This document shows positions 16,817 through 24,737 of a DNA stretch of 31,166 bases, piece by piece. Below the pieces are notes generated by a model. That model was not told the DNA's origin. It saw only the letters and a program-made list of their open reading frames with translations, and ran no database searches. The position numbers and the translations under genes are program-made. How positions within the stretch are numbered: position 1 is the first letter of the stretch; every line of letters begins with the position of its first letter. The stretch is from VYFG01 sp964403545. Lineage in GTDB: Bacteria > Pseudomonadota > Gammaproteobacteria > Arenicellales > Poriferihabitantaceae. The stretch spans positions 1-31,166 of the forward strand of contig CAYOGN010000255.1 in the NCBI GenBank assembly GCA_964403545.1, read 5' to 3'.

Positions 16817-17329
16817 CTACTTTATAACAAAGCCTTTTTCGGTGTCGAAATCTACCAGTACAATTTGCGCAGGGTCGATGGTTATTTGCTGGCTGAAAGA
16901 ATGATTAAAGCCTTGTTTCTGAATGCTGTCATTCATTACTATTTCGAATCGGTGGCTGCCAGCTGTCACCTTGCCGCTAAAATAGACATCAACTCCACCG
17001 TCATCATACAAACCCGATGGTAACAGTATTTTACTATATAACGCTTCCCCGTCCAGCATAGCTTCAATAGTAACCGGCGATCTTTCGCGCGGACAATTCT
17101 CAAGCTTTCGCATATTCGGTGCCAGATCTGCAAATTCTTCGTCGCTCAGTTTCTGGCATGGCTGTCGCAAATCACCGGCATGAGCAAATGCGATCGTAAT
17201 TACGGCCTCATCATGTTCAAGAATCCGAATCGATGGTGCGGTGGCGAAGAACCAGATCAACCCCATAAAAACCGTGTAGTTGATTGCCTGCAGCAGGTAC
17301 CGTAGCGGCTTGTTTTCAATGGTGGGCAT
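16817..17329 (-). CDS. Membrane-anchored periplasmic protein of unknown function, end of respiratory operon
   Basis: The 170-residue protein has one N-terminal membrane helix (about 12-29) and a probable periplasmic beta-rich domain with two Cys (in RQPCQKL and LENCPRE). I do not recognise the family; the layout is loosely like FixH-type accessory proteins, but no diagnostic motif is seen. The start ATG at 17329 lies inside the end of the cytochrome b/ferredoxin gene (14-nt overlap) after an AGGGA sequence, so translation is coupled and a functional link with that fusion protein is likely. Confidence 0.6.
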   Translation of the reverse strand: MPTIENKPLRYLLQAINYTVFMGLIWFFATAPSIRILEHDEAVITIAFAHAGDLRQPCQKLSDEEFADLAPNMRKLENCPRERSPVTIEAMLDGEALYSKILLPSGLYDDGGVDVYFSGKVTAGSHRFEIVMNDSIQKQGFNHSFSQQITIDPAQIVLVDFDTEKGFVIK

Positions 17330-18863
17330 CAGCTTTTTCCCTGTCTCTGATCTGATTAAGCCGCACGAGCTCGTTACGAAAAGCATTTAAATCTTTTTCA
17401 ATTTCATTTTTATCGGTTTCAGCGCCGCCGTGTACTCGAATACGACTTCGATCAGCCCGCCCGCGAAGACCCGGTTTACGTTTGCCATCAAAGCGCAGCT
17501 TTGTCCACTGGTTACCGAAACGGAAATAGCAGTCATTGTGTCGGCAACCGCTAACCATGACACCATCAGCCCCTTTCTTTAATGCATATTCAACCAGCGT
17601 TGGTGGCAACATGCCACTGCATATCAGGGAAATACCCTTACAACTGTTGCTGTCCAGCCGACTGACATTAAGCCCATGTTCGCAACCGAAGACAAGTATT
17701 TTGATATCACCTTCCATTGCCGCAATAGCGTCTGATGTTGTTGCGCGCATTTGATCCGCTGACAGCTGAGGCATATCAATACCGGATTTGAGTTCCTTTT
17801 TTGATGACCTGAATGGATTTGACGCAGGACAGGAGCCGGTACAAATTCCGCAAGCGCCACACAACGATGGATTCACGACAACTTCATGCTCGAAGCGTGC
17901 CCCATCGGTTCGGGCCTGCAATGTAATCGCGTCAAACGGACAATCATCAAAGCAAAGTCCACAACCGTTACAATTGTCAAGGTCGACTACCGCCTTGAGC
18001 CCATCCTTCCTCGGCAACAACCACGGCATAATCATTAACAGAATGGTAACGCTGGTGGTTAATATCCAGACCTGGGGTTCAGCCCAATAATCCAGTAGTG
18101 GATAAACGTTCAGATAAAACCAGTCAATGTTAAGGGTCTGTGGCATCGTGCTCAGATCAGCCGGCCCATGGCTTACCGCCGGCTTGATCAGCGACAATAC
18201 CAATAAAGCACCGAAGGTCCCTATAGCAAGACCGCGTGGAGGATTTATTTCGACATTGGATAGCCGTTTGACGTGAATCCACAGGAGGAATACCAGTAGC
18301 AGCGGCTGGCCCAGGAGGTGTAAAAACTCGATCAGGATAAAAAATCGATCGGTCATTTCACCAGCAATAAAATTTCGCGTCATCGCTCCTGATAACATGG
18401 GCAAGGCATCCATTAAGCGCGCCGAGCCTACCGCGATGTATTGCGCCAGTTCATCCCATACCAGCCAATAACCAGTAATACCAACGGTGATAATGAGCCA
18501 AAGATTTGGCACCCCGGTTAACCACGAAAACCAACGGAACCCACGGTAACGGCCGGAAGCAAATTCCTTGAACATATGTAGCAACACTGTGATCACCACC
18601 GCATCCGAAGCATAACGATGAAGGCTGCGCATGACCCCGGCGATATACCACTGATCGTGTGTTATATATTCTACCGACGCATGAGCACCCGCCAGGCTGC
18701 CATGGAATGGAATAAAAAGATAGATTCCACTGACCAGGATGATCCAGAACAGAAAGAAAGATAAGGTCCCAAGGTGATACAGGGGGTTCCACTCTGTTCC
18801 AAATGAAATATTGAACCAGGACTCCAGGGCCAGGTAGGCTCGCTTCACAGGATTGACCAGCAT
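17316..18863 (-). CDS. Cytochrome b6-like / 2x[4Fe-4S] ferredoxin / MvhD-like fusion protein
   Basis: In this 515-residue protein, the first 200 residues are a cytochrome b N-terminal domain with heme-ligand His82/His96 and His182/His197, the same 14- and 15-residue spacings as cytochrome b6. Two to three further hydrophobic segments follow (about 212-280). Next comes a dicluster ferredoxin (Cys298/301/304/308 and Cys335/338/341/345), then an MvhD-like domain (about 385-455) with Cys394, 408, 415, 440 and 445, including GADGVMVSGCRHNDC. MvhD domains pass electrons in heterodisulfide reductase/hydrogenase complexes. The arrangement suggests electron transfer between a soluble cytoplasmic donor or acceptor and the quinone pool or a membrane enzyme. 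It lies downstream of the SCO and heme-copper genes on the same strand. The partner is unknown. Confidence 0.85.
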   Translation of the reverse strand: MLVNPVKRAYLALESWFNISFGTEWNPLYHLGTLSFFLFWIILVSGIYLFIPFHGSLAGAHASVEYITHDQWYIAGVMRSLHRYASDAVVITVLLHMFKEFASGRYRGFRWFSWLTGVPNLWLIITVGITGYWLVWDELAQYIAVGSARLMDALPMLSGAMTRNFIAGEMTDRFFILIEFLHLLGQPLLLVFLLWIHVKRLSNVEINPPRGLAIGTFGALLVLSLIKPAVSHGPADLSTMPQTLNIDWFYLNVYPLLDYWAEPQVWILTTSVTILLMIMPWLLPRKDGLKAVVDLDNCNGCGLCFDDCPFDAITLQARTDGARFEHEVVVNPSLCGACGICTGSCPASNPFRSSKKELKSGIDMPQLSADQMRATTSDAIAAMEGDIKILVFGCEHGLNVSRLDSNSCKGISLICSGMLPPTLVEYALKKGADGVMVSGCRHNDCYFRFGNQWTKLRFDGKRKPGLRGRADRSRIRVHGGAETDKNEIEKDLNAFRNELVRLNQIRDREKADAHH

Positions 18864-19040
18864 CAGGGAAACATCTCCAAAATTTGTTTATGCATATCGC
18901 CTGCTATCAGGGTATCCAAAGAAATATTGCCGATAAACGGATGTGATTTTAATCTTGAACTTCAACGTACCGGATAGATTCAGGTTGAGCCGATATCGCG
19001 CCATGAACGCAAAGTGCTCTACAGCTTAACAAATACGGAT

Positions 19041-19880
19041 TCAGGCTGTTTTCTGACCTTTTCGAATTTCGCGTACCAGGAAAATTCCGGTATAAATTAT
19101 GATAGATGCGCCAATCAGCATACCAAGAAAAATAGAATAGTCAAAATAATAGCCATCTCTAACCGGATCATAGGTAGTACAAAATAATTTGATCCGGGTT
19201 GCAAGACTGGAAACAATAGACTGGGCCTGTGCTGGTCGACCCAATACCAGTTCGATCAAGGGATCTACCAGCAACGGGGTATCGAAAGTCTGACCATATA
19301 CCTGGCGGTACACTCTACTATCGGAATCGATTATCGTGGCCTGAATAATATGATCAAAACCATTTGACGATGAATAGTAAACAAACCCAACATCTTTCAT
19401 CAACGCCGCTATATCTTTCTGAGCAACACTTAACAGATTCCAGTCTTTGCCACTGATCCCCTGCTTATCGGCAAAATGCTGCATTGCTTCCGGGGTATCG
19501 AATCTGGTGTCAAATCCAACTACTGCCACCGAGAAACTCTTCGGTCCCAATGCTTCACGCGCCTTTTCCACAATATTTGCCAGATGCCGGGTTGTCATTG
19601 GGCAAATCTGGTAGCAACTGGTGTATATCATGCTCAACACCAGCGGTTTTCCGCGCAAATCACTCATCCTTACCTGTTTGCCATCCGAATTGATAAACAG
19701 ATAGTCCCCTACCGGGTTATCAATGGCATCCTGGCTCAATTTAAGCGCTTTATCGTAATCAAATCCCTGCTCAGGTTCGCCAGTAGTCGGCGATTCCTGT
19801 GCTGACAGAACTGCTCCAATGGCTTCATTAACAGGAAGCGTAATCAACAGCAAGCTCAATAACAGAACTGGAAGTCGCAT
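19041..19880 (-). CDS. SCO1/SenC-family copper chaperone with C-terminal membrane anchor
   Basis: The 279-residue protein has a signal peptide (about 1-22), a thioredoxin-like SCO domain with the copper motif CYQIC (Cys89, Cys93) and the distal His177 in NGFDHIIQ, and a C-terminal membrane helix (about 246-266). SCO proteins deliver copper to, or reduce, the CuA site of subunit II of heme-copper enzymes. A CuA subunit II is encoded in the same operon, which fits. A C-terminal anchor is less usual than the N-terminal one of standard SCO1. It starts 20 nt after the cyoE stop. A 177-nt gap separates it from the downstream cytochrome b fusion gene. Confidence 0.88.
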   Translation of the reverse strand: MRLPVLLLSLLLITLPVNEAIGAVLSAQESPTTGEPEQGFDYDKALKLSQDAIDNPVGDYLFINSDGKQVRMSDLRGKPLVLSMIYTSCYQICPMTTRHLANIVEKAREALGPKSFSVAVVGFDTRFDTPEAMQHFADKQGISGKDWNLLSVAQKDIAALMKDVGFVYYSSSNGFDHIIQATIIDSDSRVYRQVYGQTFDTPLLVDPLIELVLGRPAQAQSIVSSLATRIKLFCTTYDPVRDGYYFDYSIFLGMLIGASIIIYTGIFLVREIRKGQKTA

Positions 19881-19900
19881 CAGGCTGAAAGACCCGGCTA

Positions 19901-20758
19901 TTAACCGAGCAGAGTTGCATCCAGAACGGCGCCCAGCATCACAAATACCAACTGTACCAGTGAGGCAAAAAAGCTCTTCATGGCAATTTTTGGTGAGGGG
20001 TCAAGAATCATTTGATAGTTGCGATAGAGAAAATAGCCGCCCCCCGCTACTGCGGCAACCAGATAGAGCCAGCCTAACCCATAAAATATTGGCAAAATCG
20101 AGATGGTCACAAGAACCAGTGTATTGCCCATCACCACCATCGCGGTGCGTTTGTCACCAATCACAACCGGCAACATGGGTACACCAGCGACTACATAGTC
20201 CTGACGTTTGGCGATGGCGAGACTCCAGAAATGTGAAGGTGTCCAGAAAAATAGCACCAGCGCCAGCAGGATCGGTACCGGACTCATTACCGGATCAACC
20301 GCAGCTGCGCCTGCCAGAACGGCGAAACTACCAGATGCGCCACCGATTACAATATTCAGGCTGGTGCGGCGTTTTAACCATACCGTGTAGACAACCGCAT
20401 AGAAAAATGCACCCAGGAAGATATACAATGCGGTTACCCCGTTCAGTACCAGGGCGGAAGATGCAACACCAGCGATCAGAAGCAGTAAAATAAACAGTAA
20501 CCACAGCGGGCTTTTCTGGAATCGACCGGTGACGAATGGCCTGTTTCGGGTACGCCGCATCAGGCTGTCAAGATCAACCTCATAATACTGATTGAATGCC
20601 CCTGCACTACCGGCGGCAATCAATACTGCAAAGGCCAGTACAAGGGTTTCAAAGCCCCCTGGTCGTGGCCCCGGTGTCACTACCATGGTTGCCAATGCGG
20701 TCAACATCATGATGAAACCAATACGCAGTTTCAATAAACTTGATATCTGACTAAACAT
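19901..20758 (-). CDS. cyoE: Protoheme IX farnesyltransferase (heme O synthase)
   Basis: The 285-residue integral membrane protein has multiple helices and the UbiA-type prenyltransferase motif EVDLDSLMRRTRNRP (Asp62, Asp64, Arg69-Thr70, Arg73-Pro74), plus the FFWTPSHFWSLAIAKRQDY segment typical of CyoE/CtaB. It adds a farnesyl chain to heme B to give heme O, the precursor of heme A. Its place between subunit I and SCO suggests that the enzyme of this operon uses heme O or A in its active site. No heme A synthase (CtaA) gene is seen in the window. It begins 126 nt after the subunit I stop. Confidence 0.93.
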   Translation of the reverse strand: MFSQISSLLKLRIGFIMMLTALATMVVTPGPRPGGFETLVLAFAVLIAAGSAGAFNQYYEVDLDSLMRRTRNRPFVTGRFQKSPLWLLFILLLLIAGVASSALVLNGVTALYIFLGAFFYAVVYTVWLKRRTSLNIVIGGASGSFAVLAGAAAVDPVMSPVPILLALVLFFWTPSHFWSLAIAKRQDYVVAGVPMLPVVIGDKRTAMVVMGNTLVLVTISILPIFYGLGWLYLVAAVAGGGYFLYRNYQMILDPSPKIAMKSFFASLVQLVFVMLGAVLDATLLG

Positions 20759-20884
20759 GTCGATTAACCAATCATTGCCTCTTTAACATCCTGTCAGCAG
20801 CATAATTCGTACATCCCTGTACATGAATTGTGGGGAAATCCACCAAATTTCTCGCGAAAGCGATAATAGCAAATCTGTATTTTG

Positions 20885-22618
20885 TTAATTGATAGGCCAC
20901 ACAGATGCGAGGTAATCCCAGTTGATATAGTAGTAAACCACGAACGCAACCAGCAGTGCGAGCGCCAATACAAACGTTCCTGGCGCCTCGAATCCTCCGG
21001 ACCCGTGCTCCTCAACAACCAGTTTTGGTGCCATGGCCAGTCGCTCAGGTTGTTCTATGTTGTAGGTTGCGGATGATAGTGGTACTCCAAAGCTCTGGAA
21101 CAAACCAGCAGACTGTTCCAGCTTTTTACCAAATACCAGCGATCCAACCGTAACCAGCAGATACATTACACCACCGACAACGGCCAGCACACCACCAACG
21201 CCGGCTACAGCCATCATCACATAAGCAGTACCCGGGTATTCAAAACTCAGGGCAGCGCCGGTGAAATCCATATCCCAGTGACGTCGAGATACTCCCAGCG
21301 TCCCTGCCCCCAGCATGAAAAGGATCATCAACGTCATCCCGGCGGAAAATACATAGGGCTGCATCTTTGCAACCCAGGGCAGAATCAGGGCACGCCTGAA
21401 CAACACCGGAATCAACAGATAGGTTAATGCCATAAAAGTCAGTGTGGTACCAGTTACTACCGTTGCATGAAAATGTGCGGGCACATAAATTGTATTGTGG
21501 ATGATCAGGTTAATCTGCTCGGTTCCCATGACAACGCCTGTGATCCCGCCGATAAAACCAAATAGAATCAGCGACATAAAGAAGCCGGAAAATACCGGAT
21601 TATCCCATGGCGCCTTGCGCAACCACTCAAAAAGGCCCTTGGTCAGACCTTTGGCCCGCTGCGCTACCTCCATGGAGCCAGGTACAGTCAGGCCATGAAT
21701 CATACTGGCCAATACTGCGAGGTACATGGCATAGCTTGTATTAAATATTTTCCACTCCGAGCTGATACCGGGATCCACCAGGATATGGTGTGCACTGGCC
21801 AGTTGGAGGAACAGAATATAGAGTAGAAAAGCCGATCGGCTGACTTTCTCCGACATCGGTCTGGCACCGAACAAAATACCCACAATCAGATACCACACCG
21901 AGACATGTGCAGCGACGTTAATCTGTTGCGAGGAGTGCCCCATAGCCCACCATATCAAACGATACATTTCTGCATCGATATGATTGATATAACCAATTGA
22001 CCAGAGAAAAGTTGGCACCAGGATAATGGCACCAGAGGCAATGGTAAAAATCGCAATTATGGCTGCGGTCAATGCACCAAAGGTTACCAGTGGGATGGAT
22101 CCATCATAGGTTTTGTCATCTTTGGCGATAACCAGCGTGCCCAGAAAGACAAAACAACCGATTAACGCACCCACCGCAAACAGAATCAGGCCGAGGTAAA
22201 AATGTGGCTCAGCCTGCATCGGTGCGTAGGAAGTCATCATCACGCTCGATCTGCCCTGAAATACCGCCACGTTATTCATTACCGCACCGATAATCATCAA
22301 CAGAAAGCCGGTCCAGGCCCATTTTGGCGCCGCCAGTCGTGTCCGCAGCAGCGTCGACGAAGCAAAATAAAGGATCGCAATTTCAAAGAAAATGATCCAG
22401 AAAATAAGTGCGTTAAGGCCGTGTGAGGTGAGAGCCAGATAAAACTTGTCAGCCGGCAGCAAGTGTACTTCCTGCCAACGGGTCAGGATAACACCCAGCG
22501 CCATAATACCGGCAACCAGCAATGCAACCACTCCAGCCACAGCGTTGACCTTTATCAGGCTTTCAGCCGACTTGTCGAAATAGAAACCCGAATCCGGGCA
22601 AACTCTGAAACGTGCCAT
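20885..22618 (-). CDS. B-family (ba3-like) heme-copper subunit I with Gln replacing the catalytic Tyr; candidate atypical NO reductase
   Basis: This 577-residue polytopic protein resembles the ba3-type family, with the KAPWDNPVF segment, IHNTIYVPAHFHATVV and HHILVDPGISSEWK. Heme and copper ligands are visible: His66 and His384 (low-spin heme), His382 (active-site heme), His228, His277 and His278 (CuB). In O2 reductases of this family the CuB His is followed four residues later by the Tyr cross-linked to it (GHPxVY). Here the segment is GHSSQQ, giving Gln232. No Tyr is seen at the alternative C-family position in helix VII. Loss of the Tyr is a mark of nitric oxide reductases, and classical cNOR has Glu at this position. 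Subunit II with CuA precedes it by one base. Confidence 0.88.
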   Translation of the reverse strand: MARFRVCPDSGFYFDKSAESLIKVNAVAGVVALLVAGIMALGVILTRWQEVHLLPADKFYLALTSHGLNALIFWIIFFEIAILYFASSTLLRTRLAAPKWAWTGFLLMIIGAVMNNVAVFQGRSSVMMTSYAPMQAEPHFYLGLILFAVGALIGCFVFLGTLVIAKDDKTYDGSIPLVTFGALTAAIIAIFTIASGAIILVPTFLWSIGYINHIDAEMYRLIWWAMGHSSQQINVAAHVSVWYLIVGILFGARPMSEKVSRSAFLLYILFLQLASAHHILVDPGISSEWKIFNTSYAMYLAVLASMIHGLTVPGSMEVAQRAKGLTKGLFEWLRKAPWDNPVFSGFFMSLILFGFIGGITGVVMGTEQINLIIHNTIYVPAHFHATVVTGTTLTFMALTYLLIPVLFRRALILPWVAKMQPYVFSAGMTLMILFMLGAGTLGVSRRHWDMDFTGAALSFEYPGTAYVMMAVAGVGGVLAVVGGVMYLLVTVGSLVFGKKLEQSAGLFQSFGVPLSSATYNIEQPERLAMAPKLVVEEHGSGGFEAPGTFVLALALLVAFVVYYYINWDYLASVWPIN

Positions 22619-22619
22619 C

Positions 22620-23159
22620 TTAATTCTCCTTCACGTAGATTTTACCGAGCATGGTATGGTGACCGATGCCGCAATATTCATTACAAACAACCGCATAATC
22701 GCCAAGCTGATCCGGTGTAACCGTCAGCACCATCTCATAGCCAGGAACAATTTGGAGATTGATGTTGACCGGTTGGAGGGAAAAACCATGCTGCCAATCC
22801 AATGATGAGAGGTGCAACCGATAGGACTGATCTTTTTCCAACTCAAGAATGGGATACCATTGCCATAGTCTACCCAGCATGTAAACATCACTGCCTGCGG
22901 GAGGGCGGACAACGGGAATGCCTGCCTCTTCACCGATTTTGTATTGCTCAACCATGGCGTCGACTTTGGCCTGAAACTGCGCCGGCGTGGTTTGGTAAGC
23001 CTCATTGGACAGATTTTGTTTTCCGTATATATGCCAGTATGGCATCATAAAAAACATGATCAGGCACCATATCAATGCAATACCGATCCAGACAAGTTCC
23101 TGCTTTCCAACGGGAACCTTCCACCAGATGCGATCCGCGGGTGGTAAAAATGAAGTCAT
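22620..23159 (-). CDS. Heme-copper enzyme subunit II with CuA site
   Basis: The 179-residue protein has one N-terminal membrane helix (about 23-40) and a cupredoxin domain with a complete CuA motif: His in DWQHGF, then CNEYCGIGHHTM giving Cys, Glu, Cys, His and Met. It accepts electrons from periplasmic cytochrome c or cupredoxin and passes them to subunit I. The single helix matches the short subunit II of ba3-type enzymes. A good ribosome-binding site (AAGGAG) lies upstream of the ATG. Its last codons contain the AAGGAG that serves subunit I, so the two are translated together. Confidence 0.92.
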   Translation of the reverse strand: MTSFLPPADRIWWKVPVGKQELVWIGIALIWCLIMFFMMPYWHIYGKQNLSNEAYQTTPAQFQAKVDAMVEQYKIGEEAGIPVVRPPAGSDVYMLGRLWQWYPILELEKDQSYRLHLSSLDWQHGFSLQPVNINLQIVPGYEMVLTVTPDQLGDYAVVCNEYCGIGHHTMLGKIYVKEN

Positions 23160-23191
23160 TATTATTCTCCTTTAATCTGTGGATGATGAAT

Positions 23192-23353
23192 TTACGGGGC
23201 AACTGGAATGGTGGCGATCTCCATGATTCCCCACAAGATATAGAATACAGTGGGCATGACGACGCCTATAAACAATAAAAGGAATGGGTTGTCGAGCATC
23301 CTCTGGAAAAAGGGAATTTGCTCAGGTTTCGGCACGTTGTCTTCCTGGGACAT
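23192..23353 (-). CDS. Small single-helix membrane protein, possible subunit IIa-like component
   Basis: The 53-residue protein has an acidic start (MSQEDNVPKPEQ) and one hydrophobic segment (about 22-45: NPFLLLFIGVVMPTVFYILW), ending with VAP. It is the first gene of the operon, 32 nt before subunit II. The ba3 oxidase of Thermus has a one-helix subunit IIa of similar type, so an analogous role is a reasonable guess. No family name can be assigned. The ribosome-binding site is weak (GAGA). Confidence 0.6.
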   Translation of the reverse strand: MSQEDNVPKPEQIPFFQRMLDNPFLLLFIGVVMPTVFYILWGIMEIATIPVAP

Positions 23354-23663
23354 GGCAAGAATCTCATTGTATGTTTAAAGTTTAGAGACCACTGGAACCG
23401 CAAACCTTTCATTTCTCTCGATAAATTTTCCGAAAATCATAAAAACCAATGCAGTGAGCCAAGTAAAATCTCCACCCAGGTAGAGTATTTAAGGCTCGCA
23501 TGAAAGTAATTGATCCAGATCAACTTTGGCGAGTTTGCTAACCTGGTATTTGTCGCAAACCGGACTGACATAGTGCAGAATGCCGATATCTGGTATTCCT
23601 GTCTTGCCGGTCATTTTTGCGGCGCCAGATAACCTGTCCTGATAATTACATTGGAGCCTGTTT
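23354..23663. other. 310-nt divergent intergenic region carrying the second FNR/DNR box
   Basis: The region lies between the start of the oxidase-like operon (- strand) and the start of the second hemerythrin gene (+ strand). Besides the FNR/DNR box, a candidate - strand -10 (AATACT, 23484-23489) stands about 30 nt from the centre of the box. On the + side only a weak hexamer (TATTTG, 23547-23552) is found at class II distance. No further gene is seen. Confidence 0.5.
23510..23523. promoter_or_regulatory. Perfect FNR/ANR/DNR-type box (TTGAT-CCAG-ATCAA)
   Basis: All ten half-site bases match the FNR/DNR consensus. The site is central in the divergent region, 141 nt before the hemerythrin ATG and 157 nt from the start of the 53-residue protein. 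It suggests that the heme-copper operon, the hemerythrin operon, or both respond to anoxia or NO. Confidence 0.78.
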
Positions 23664-24155
23664 ATGGCATTGATCAAATGGCGCGAAGAATTCTGTACCG
23701 GTATTCCGGGCATCGATTTTGAACACAGGCAACTCATTGAGCAGATTGATTCCGTCTACACCCTGATTGATAAAAATACTGACAATGGAGCGGTAGAGAG
23801 AGAACAGGTTCTCGATCATCTTGGTGATATTTATGGCAGTATATCGGCACATTTCGCGCTTGAGGAGCGAATGATGGAGACCCACGGCTATGATCAATAT
23901 GAAGAGCTTAGAACTGATCATGAACGATTGCTGGATGATATTCGTGATATCGCCGATGAATTTGAAATGACAACCGAACTGAATGATGAAAAACTCAAGC
24001 AACGGTTGAATGAGTGGTTTCAGTTACATTTCAAGACCCATGATTCACGTTTACATAAACTCGCGGATCTGAGGTCTCACGATCAGATCGATGAACGAAC
24101 CATGAAAACCATGATTCTTCGTGCAAAAAATGGTTTATTTCGGAAAACAGGCTGA
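23664..24155 (+). CDS. Soluble bacteriohemerythrin lacking one iron-ligand His
   Basis: The 163-residue cytoplasmic-type protein has a hemerythrin domain covering about residues 5-130. Ligands seen are His21, His63, Glu67, His86, His122 and Asp127. The first His of the helix C HxxxH motif is replaced: the segment reads EELRTDHERL, with Leu82 where the membrane-anchored paralogue in this window has His. The di-iron site may be altered or use another ligand (His73 and His126 are nearby in sequence). GGAG is well placed upstream of the ATG. It is followed after 5 nt by an exported protein gene, and an FNR/DNR box lies upstream. Confidence 0.85.
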   Translation: MALIKWREEFCTGIPGIDFEHRQLIEQIDSVYTLIDKNTDNGAVEREQVLDHLGDIYGSISAHFALEERMMETHGYDQYEELRTDHERLLDDIRDIADEFEMTTELNDEKLKQRLNEWFQLHFKTHDSRLHKLADLRSHDQIDERTMKTMILRAKNGLFRKTG

Positions 24156-24160
24156 ACTTT

Positions 24161-24664
24161 ATGAAAAATATTCTAATAAATTTGATTTTTTCGAGCGCAC
24201 TTGTCATCGCTGCAGCGGTACCGGGAATTGTTTTATCACAACAGACATCGGATAGCATTGATATCTACACGGGTTACTTTTCAAGAGACGGCAATAACGA
24301 AAGCCCGTCCGAAACAATCAACAACAATATATATCTCAAGTTTTTTCAGGGGCAATGGATCGCAACGCTCTATTTGCCATATCCCTATGCTGCTTCAGTG
24401 AACCCAGCTGTCATCAACAAAGTGCTGGAGCAAGCGAAGAAAGAAACCACTGGCGGTGCTTATTTAAGAGGAAAGTTTGGCCAGTTAACCGAGTTGGCTA
24501 CCGTACACATTGAACATTTCGGCTACCTGGAAGACCGTCTGGTCTTTGAATGCGGATCCCTGGCGCCCTGCACCATCCGGATGGTTGACGACTTCCTCGA
24601 ACTGATCAAGCCGGGCGTCATCAACGAACACATCATCAAATACAACCACGTCGTTGATCAGTAA
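24161..24664 (+). CDS. Exported protein of unknown function
   Basis: The 167-residue protein has a clear signal peptide (hydrophobic 5-22, cleavage near VLSQQ). The mature part holds two Cys (in FECGSLAPC) that could form a disulfide, and it contains no motif I recognise. The segments IDIYTGYFSRDG and FQGQWIATLYLPYPYA suggest a beta-rich domain. It starts 5 nt after the hemerythrin stop, so the two are co-transcribed and probably functionally linked. An SCO gene follows after 73 nt. A periplasmic accessory role in the neighbouring respiratory system is inference only. Confidence 0.65.
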   Translation: MKNILINLIFSSALVIAAAVPGIVLSQQTSDSIDIYTGYFSRDGNNESPSETINNNIYLKFFQGQWIATLYLPYPYAASVNPAVINKVLEQAKKETTGGAYLRGKFGQLTELATVHIEHFGYLEDRLVFECGSLAPCTIRMVDDFLELIKPGVINEHIIKYNHVVDQ

Positions 24665-24737
24665 AGTAGACGTCAGATATTCATTCTGAACAACCAGGCC
24701 TGACTAGCAACACCCACGCACGCGGGTAACCACGGTC

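Noticed and set aside
18943..18956. FNR-like box GTGAT-TTTA-ATCTT upstream of the cytochrome b fusion gene
   Set aside because: Only seven of ten half-site bases match, and the site is not at a clear promoter. Treated as chance.
19819..20493. Open frame of 224 codons on the + strand
   Set aside because: It is antisense to scoI-like and cyoE genes, rich in Arg, Ser and Pro, with no domain or ribosome-binding site.
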